DNA from: Planctomycetota bacterium
GTDB taxonomy: Bacteria > Planctomycetota > Planctomycetia > Isosphaerales > Isosphaeraceae
Reading direction: 5' to 3'
DNA: 9,823 bases
Assembly: GCA_021778575.1 (NCBI GenBank)
Contig: JAJYCH010000104.1
Span: forward strand, 1-9,823
Shown here: in pieces, positions 6,683 through 9,823 of the stretch
Layout of the letters: each line of letters begins with the position of its first letter
Numbering within the stretch: the stretch's first letter is position 1
Position numbers and translations under genes: made by a program
The notes under the pieces: model-generated
What the model saw: the letters and a program-made list of their open reading frames with translations, nothing else
Database searches by the model: none
What the model was told of the DNA's origin: nothing

Positions 6683-6769
6683 CGGAGGGGGAGGGATTCG
6701 AACCCCCGGAACCCTTGCGGGTTCTACGGTTTTCAAGACCGTCCCAATCGGCCACTCTGGCACCCCTCC
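6683..6769 (-). tRNA. tRNA-Ser(UGA)
   Basis: This is an 87-base class II tRNA on the - strand. The 5' acceptor arm GGAGGGG (6763-6769) pairs perfectly with CCCCTCC (6684-6690), followed by discriminator G (6683), as expected for serine tRNAs. The anticodon loop CTTGAAA, closed by ACGGT/ACCGT, gives anticodon UGA, which reads UCA and UCG by wobble. The long variable arm GAACCC-GCAA-GGGTTC identifies the serine type. The T arm reads GGGGG-TTCGAAT-CCCTC with one G-U pair. The 3' CCA is not encoded (next bases CTT), so it must be added by nucleotidyltransferase. The gene lies 28 bases after the stop of the DUF151 gene on the same strand and could be processed from a shared transcript. Confidence 0.95.
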
Positions 6770-6797
6770 GGATTTCTTACGGTGGGCTTACTTGGTG

Positions 6798-7193
6798 TTA
6801 CTGGCCCACCTCATTCAAAACGTCTTCGGCGACGTAGATCGGGACATCCATGGTCACGGCCACGGCGATGGCGTCGCTGGGACGTGAGTCCACCTCGATC
6901 AGTTCTCCTTCGTGCCGGATACGCAACTTGGCGAAGTAGGTATGGTCGCGTAGCTCGCAGATGAAGATGTCCTGGAGTTCTCCGCCGAGTAATTCGATTG
7001 TGCTGGCGAGGAGATCGTGGGTCAAGGGTCGCGGAGCCGGGAGATTCTTGACCCGCCGGTCGATGCTTGTGGCCTCGAAGATTCCAATCACGATCGGAAA
7101 GGTTCGCTCGCCGTCGACTTCCTTGAGAAAGATGATCTGTTGCTCGTTATTTTCACTGATGATGATCCGCGTTAGTTCCATCTGCACGGCCAC
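6798..7193 (-). CDS. DUF151 'bifunctional nuclease' family protein
   Basis: The 131-residue protein is a single DUF151 (BFN) domain. Visible hallmarks are MELTRIIISE (5-14), IIFLKEVDGERTFPIVIG (20-37), the conserved FEATSIDRR (39-47), RPLTHDLL (55-62) and the signature DSRPSDAIAVA (102-112). The family is common in bacteria and plants. Plant and some bacterial members have been reported to have RNase and DNase activity, but the cellular role is unsettled. There is no signal peptide, so it is cytoplasmic. The proposed start is the GTG at 7191-7193, since AAAGGGG (7202-7208) precedes it by 8 bases and the domain begins just after. An ATG at 7181 or a GTG at 7289 (no Shine-Dalgarno) are alternatives. 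It lies downstream of valS on the same strand and upstream of tRNA-Ser, so co-transcription is plausible. Confidence 0.85.
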   Translation of the reverse strand: MAVQMELTRIIISENNEQQIIFLKEVDGERTFPIVIGIFEATSIDRRVKNLPAPRPLTHDLLASTIELLGGELQDIFICELRDHTYFAKLRIRHEGELIEVDSRPSDAIAVAVTMDVPIYVAEDVLNEVGQ

Positions 7194-7201
7194 GTCGATC
7201 G

Positions 7202-7208
7202 CCCCTTT
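7202..7208 (-). promoter_or_regulatory. Ribosome binding site supporting a GTG start for the DUF151 gene
   Basis: AAAGGGG on the - strand is separated by 8 bases (CGATCGAC) from the GTG at 7193. That is the same spacing seen at the other well-supported starts in this window. It favours GTG 7193 over the ATG four codons further in. Confidence 0.5.
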
Positions 7209-7334
7209 CGAGTCGGCGAGGGGGGTTAGCCCGATCGCCGGTCCTTGCCGTCCATCAGCTTCAAAGATCGGTGGATCGTTTGGACACACAAGATGATAAG
7301 GCCCGTCGGCAGGGGCGTCAACTTGCGGCCCGAC

Positions 7335-7355
7335 CGATCGATTTCGGATCGATCG
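7335..7355. repeat. Perfect 8-bp inverted repeat just after valS
   Basis: CGATCGAT (7335-7342) and ATCGATCG (7348-7355) are exact complements separated by TTCGG. The structure begins 16 bases after the valS stop codon. There is no T-tract on either side, so it is not a canonical terminator. Each arm is itself made of GATC-containing palindromes, which are frequent in this window. It could mark or protect the valS 3' end; this is not demonstrated. Confidence 0.35.
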
Positions 7356-7371
7356 AATTCGTGGAAGCGAC

Positions 7372-9823
7372 TCAGCCCGCGAACTCCTTGATTGCCGCCT
7401 CGATCACGGCGATCTGGGCGCGGAGTTCGGCTTCTTTTTTCCGCAAATTTTCGACAACATCCGCTGGAGCACGGCTCAGGAAACCTTCGTTCGAAAGCTT
7501 CGAGGTCGTGCCGGCATGCTGTTTTGTCAGGTCAGCCAACGACTTTGTTAGTCTTGCCTGCTCGGCCTTCTTGTCGATGAGACCTTCCAGCGGCAGGAGA
7601 ATCTCGGCGTCTCCCAGAACGGCCACCGCGCACTCCGCCGGGCGATCGACGTGGGCGGCGATGGTCAGGGTCTCGGAATTGGTCAGTGACTTGATGAATG
7701 ACTCGCCCGACAGGAGAATCGCCGCGACTGGACCTTCGGCCAGGATGATCGGGCGGATCTTGGCTTTCTCATTGACCTTGCGCTCGCCTCGGAGGTTCCG
7801 GATCGCCGTGATTTTCTCCTGCCACTGGGTCACGACCGCCTCGGCCTCAAGGTCGATCCAGGATTCGGACAGGTTCGGCCAGGGGGCGATACAGACGCTC
7901 TCGGGAGCCGGCTCAGGGTCGTGCAATCCCCTCACTGGCGCAACCGCCCCGAGAGCCTGCCAGATCGACTCGGTCAGGAACGGGACGATCGGGTGGAGCA
8001 GGCGGCAGAGCCCGTCGAGCACGGCGGCAAGGACGCGCTGAGCCACCGGTTTGGTGGCGGGGTCGCGCAGACGCCCTTTGAGGAACTCGACGTACCAGTC
8101 GCAGAAGTCGTTCCAGGTGAAGTCGCGAAGCGTTCGCGTCGCTTCGGCGAACCGGAAGGCTTCGAGGTCGGCGGTCACGCTGGCGTTGACCTTCGCGAGC
8201 AGGCTCAAGATCCAGCGGTCCTCGACGGTCAAATCCGCTGGATGCACCGGCGCGGCCTCGTAGCCTTCGAGATTCATCAGGGCAAACCGCGAGGCGTTCC
8301 AGACCTTGTTCGGGAAGGTTCGGGCCTGCTCGAATCGCTCGGAGGTGTTGACCTCGCGGCCGTCGGGGAGCTTGGCCTTCTCGACCGGAACTCGGATGTC
8401 CTGGGTCTCGGTCGCGAGCGAGGCGAGCGCGAACCGCAGGGTATCCGCGCCGTAGAGATCAATGATATCGACCGGGTCGATCCCGTTCCCGGCCGACTTC
8501 GACATCCGCTTGCCGTTGCCGTCCTGGATCACGGGATGGATGTAAACGTCCTTGAATGGGACGTCGCCCATGTTGAACTGGCCGAACATCACCATCCGGG
8601 CAACCCAGAGGGTGATGATGTCGCGAGCCGTGGAGAGAACGTTGGTCGGGTAATACTTGGCCAGCTCAGCCGTTTGCTCCGGCCAGCCCAGGGTGGAGTG
8701 AGGCCAGAGGGCGGAGCTGAACCAGGTGTCGAGGACGTCGGGATCTTGCACGAAGCCATCGGCTTCGAGTTTGGCGATCAGCTCTTTCTCTGATTCAGGG
8801 CTCAGGTCGGGTATACAAACCAATTCGATCCGCGAATCCTCGAGATCTTGTTGTTTATACTCCGCCCCCCATCGCTCCCTGGGGATCGCAGACCCTCTGA
8901 CGTCCTCGGGATACGGATTGATCGAGTCGCCTGGCGCTAATCCTCGTCCAGCGAGAACTAACGCGTCGAATCCGAGATGTTCTTCCCATCCTTTCAAAAT
9001 TGAGCGGTCGATGGGATGTGTTTTGCTCCAAACCGGAATCCGATGTCCCCACCAGAGTTGCCGGCTGATGCACCAGTCTCGCTTCTCGCCGAGCCAGTCG
9101 AGGTAGCTCTTGGCGTAGCGTTCGGGGTTGATTTTGACCTGGCCGGTGGTCACGGCGTCCATCGCGCCTTGAGCCAATTCGTCCATCCGGACGAACCACT
9201 GGTCCGACAGATAAGGCTCGATCGGCGTTTTGCTCCGGTCGGACAGGCCCACGCGGTTGGTGTGGGCTTCGACCTTGATCAGCAACCCCTGGGCTTCGAG
9301 GTCGGCGACGACTCGCTTGCGGACTTCCTTGCGATCTAGCCCCACGTAGGCCCCGGCGTTCTCGTTGTAGGTGCCGTCGGGGTTGAGCAGGTTGATCATT
9401 TCAAGGTTGTTGCGCAGACCGGTGGCGTAGTCGTTGGGGTCGTGCGCGGGGGTGACCTTGACGCAACCGGTGCCGAACGTCGGGTCGACGAGAATGGCGT
9501 CGCCGATGATCGGGATCTCACGCCCGGTCAAGGGGAGCGTCACGGTCTTGCCGATCAGGTGCTTGTACCGGTCGTCGGAAGGATGAACGGCGACGGCGGT
9601 GTCGCCGAGCATCGTTTCGGGACGGGTGGTCGCAACGTGGAGCGACTCGTCGGAGCCGGTCACGGGGTAGCGGAGCGTCCAGATCTGGCCGACCTGGTCG
9701 ACGTACTCGATCTCGTCGTCGGATATAGTGGTCTGTCCCTTCGGGTCCCAGTTCACAACGCGGTACCCGCGATAGATGAGGCCGTCGTCGTACATCTTCT
9801 TGAACGCTGTGCGGACTGCGAGA
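7372..9823 (-). CDS. valS: Valyl-tRNA synthetase, 3' part (5' end beyond the window)
   Basis: The frame stays open to the right edge (LAVRTAFKK precedes the first in-window Met at 9795), so the N-terminus, including the HIGH motif, is missing. ValS, a class Ia synthetase, joins valine to tRNA-Val and edits threonyl mischarging. Counting from that Met, YRVVNWDP (11-18) and the CP1 editing domain come first, with TTRPETMLGDTA (56-67) and TPAHDPNDY (115-123). CISRQLWWGHRIPVW (242-256) and DTWFSSALWPHSTLGWP (356-372) are typical of ValS. The KMSKS-type loop reads RMSKSAGN (430-437), with Arg for the first Lys. An anticodon-binding helical domain follows, and the last ~70 residues form a charged coiled-coil arm (Val_tRNA-synt_C type). 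The segment 257-349 is longer than usual and differs in codon use. The DUF151 and tRNA-Ser genes follow on the same strand. Confidence 0.97.
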   Translation of the reverse strand, partial: LAVRTAFKKMYDDGLIYRGYRVVNWDPKGQTTISDDEIEYVDQVGQIWTLRYPVTGSDESLHVATTRPETMLGDTAVAVHPSDDRYKHLIGKTVTLPLTGREIPIIGDAILVDPTFGTGCVKVTPAHDPNDYATGLRNNLEMINLLNPDGTYNENAGAYVGLDRKEVRKRVVADLEAQGLLIKVEAHTNRVGLSDRSKTPIEPYLSDQWFVRMDELAQGAMDAVTTGQVKINPERYAKSYLDWLGEKRDWCISRQLWWGHRIPVWSKTHPIDRSILKGWEEHLGFDALVLAGRGLAPGDSINPYPEDVRGSAIPRERWGAEYKQQDLEDSRIELVCIPDLSPESEKELIAKLEADGFVQDPDVLDTWFSSALWPHSTLGWPEQTAELAKYYPTNVLSTARDIITLWVARMVMFGQFNMGDVPFKDVYIHPVIQDGNGKRMSKSAGNGIDPVDIIDLYGADTLRFALASLATETQDIRVPVEKAKLPDGREVNTSERFEQARTFPNKVWNASRFALMNLEGYEAAPVHPADLTVEDRWILSLLAKVNASVTADLEAFRFAEATRTLRDFTWNDFCDWYVEFLKGRLRDPATKPVAQRVLAAVLDGLCRLLHPIVPFLTESIWQALGAVAPVRGLHDPEPAPESVCIAPWPNLSESWIDLEAEAVVTQWQEKITAIRNLRGERKVNEKAKIRPIILAEGPVAAILLSGESFIKSLTNSETLTIAAHVDRPAECAVAVLGDAEILLPLEGLIDKKAEQARLTKSLADLTKQHAGTTSKLSNEGFLSRAPADVVENLRKKEAELRAQIAVIEAAIKEFAG
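8746..9027 (-). other. Enlarged insert segment within valS
   Basis: This is the coding segment between WWGHRIPVW and DPDVLDTWFSS. It encodes about 93 residues, where the E. coli enzyme, as I recall it, has roughly 30. It contains KGWEEHLGFDALVLAGRG, PYPEDVRG, ERWGAEYKQQDLED and ELVCIPDLSPESEKELIAKL. Bases about 8800-9030 look less GC-rich than the rest of valS (29 of 60 G+C in 8941-9000 by hand count, against 36 of 60 in 9121-9180) and use TTA leucine codons. The frame is intact. A lineage-specific insertion is the simplest reading. Confidence 0.55.

Noticed and set aside
6683..6769. tRNA-Ser as an integration site for a mobile element
   Set aside because: No integrase gene is present, and I found no duplicated tRNA 3' end by eye; both flanks are ordinary chromosomal genes.
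6781..6810. GGTGGGC...GCCCACC inverted repeat as a terminator of the DUF151 gene
   Set aside because: The loop is 16 bases, the left arm on the - strand lies inside the coding end, and GTAAGAAAT follows rather than a T-tract. It is too weak to call a terminator.
7921..8793. A 290-codon + strand frame opposite valS
   Set aside because: valS motifs run continuously on the - strand here; the antisense translation has no domain and owes its length to few stop codons in GC-rich DNA.

Overview
The window looks like chromosomal DNA from a high-GC planctomycete, probably near the Isosphaeraceae. That placement is inferred from gene content: a secreted DUF1080 protein, a secreted trypsin-like protease carrying beta-sandwich domains, and a redoxin / cytochrome c / copper-monooxygenase-like fusion. 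No ribosomal RNA is present to confirm it. I see no insertion sequence, phage gene, CRISPR array or plasmid function.

Layout. The left edge (1-239, + strand) holds the 3' end of a gene for a Gly/Tyr/Phe-rich low-complexity protein. It converges on a small antibiotic-biosynthesis-monooxygenase (ABM) family gene (437-745, - strand); the gap between them contains a perfect 9-bp inverted repeat. After a 362-base gap come two + strand genes for exported proteins: a DUF1080 protein (1108-1791) and, after a 367-base partly AT-rich leader, a 758-residue serine protease with C-terminal beta-sandwich regions (2159-4435). A strong intrinsic terminator (4486-4507) ends the protease transcript. The convergent gene (4495-6387, - strand) stops inside the loop of that terminator. 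It encodes the most interesting protein here: an exported, C-terminally anchored fusion of a redoxin-like domain, a one-haem c-type cytochrome and a PHM/DBH-like copper monooxygenase module whose usual copper ligands all appear to be present.

The right third is a translation-related - strand group in the transcription order valS (3' part only, running off the right edge), a DUF151 'bifunctional nuclease' family gene, then tRNA-Ser(UGA) 28 bases later. ValS carries an enlarged segment between its WWGHRIP and DTWFSSALWP motifs. The DNA for that segment is less GC-rich and uses codons, such as TTA, that fit the rest of the gene poorly.

How the genes work together. The exported proteins (DUF1080, protease, redoxin/cytochrome/copper protein) suggest an envelope or periplasmic theme, but there is no sign that they form one operon, and the last is on the opposite strand. 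Start codons were chosen from Shine-Dalgarno spacing and signal peptides. Four genes share an 8-base spacer between a purine-rich SD and the chosen start, which makes those starts consistent with one another. No complete new multi-gene system is evident; novelty lies mainly in domain architectures and the ValS insert.
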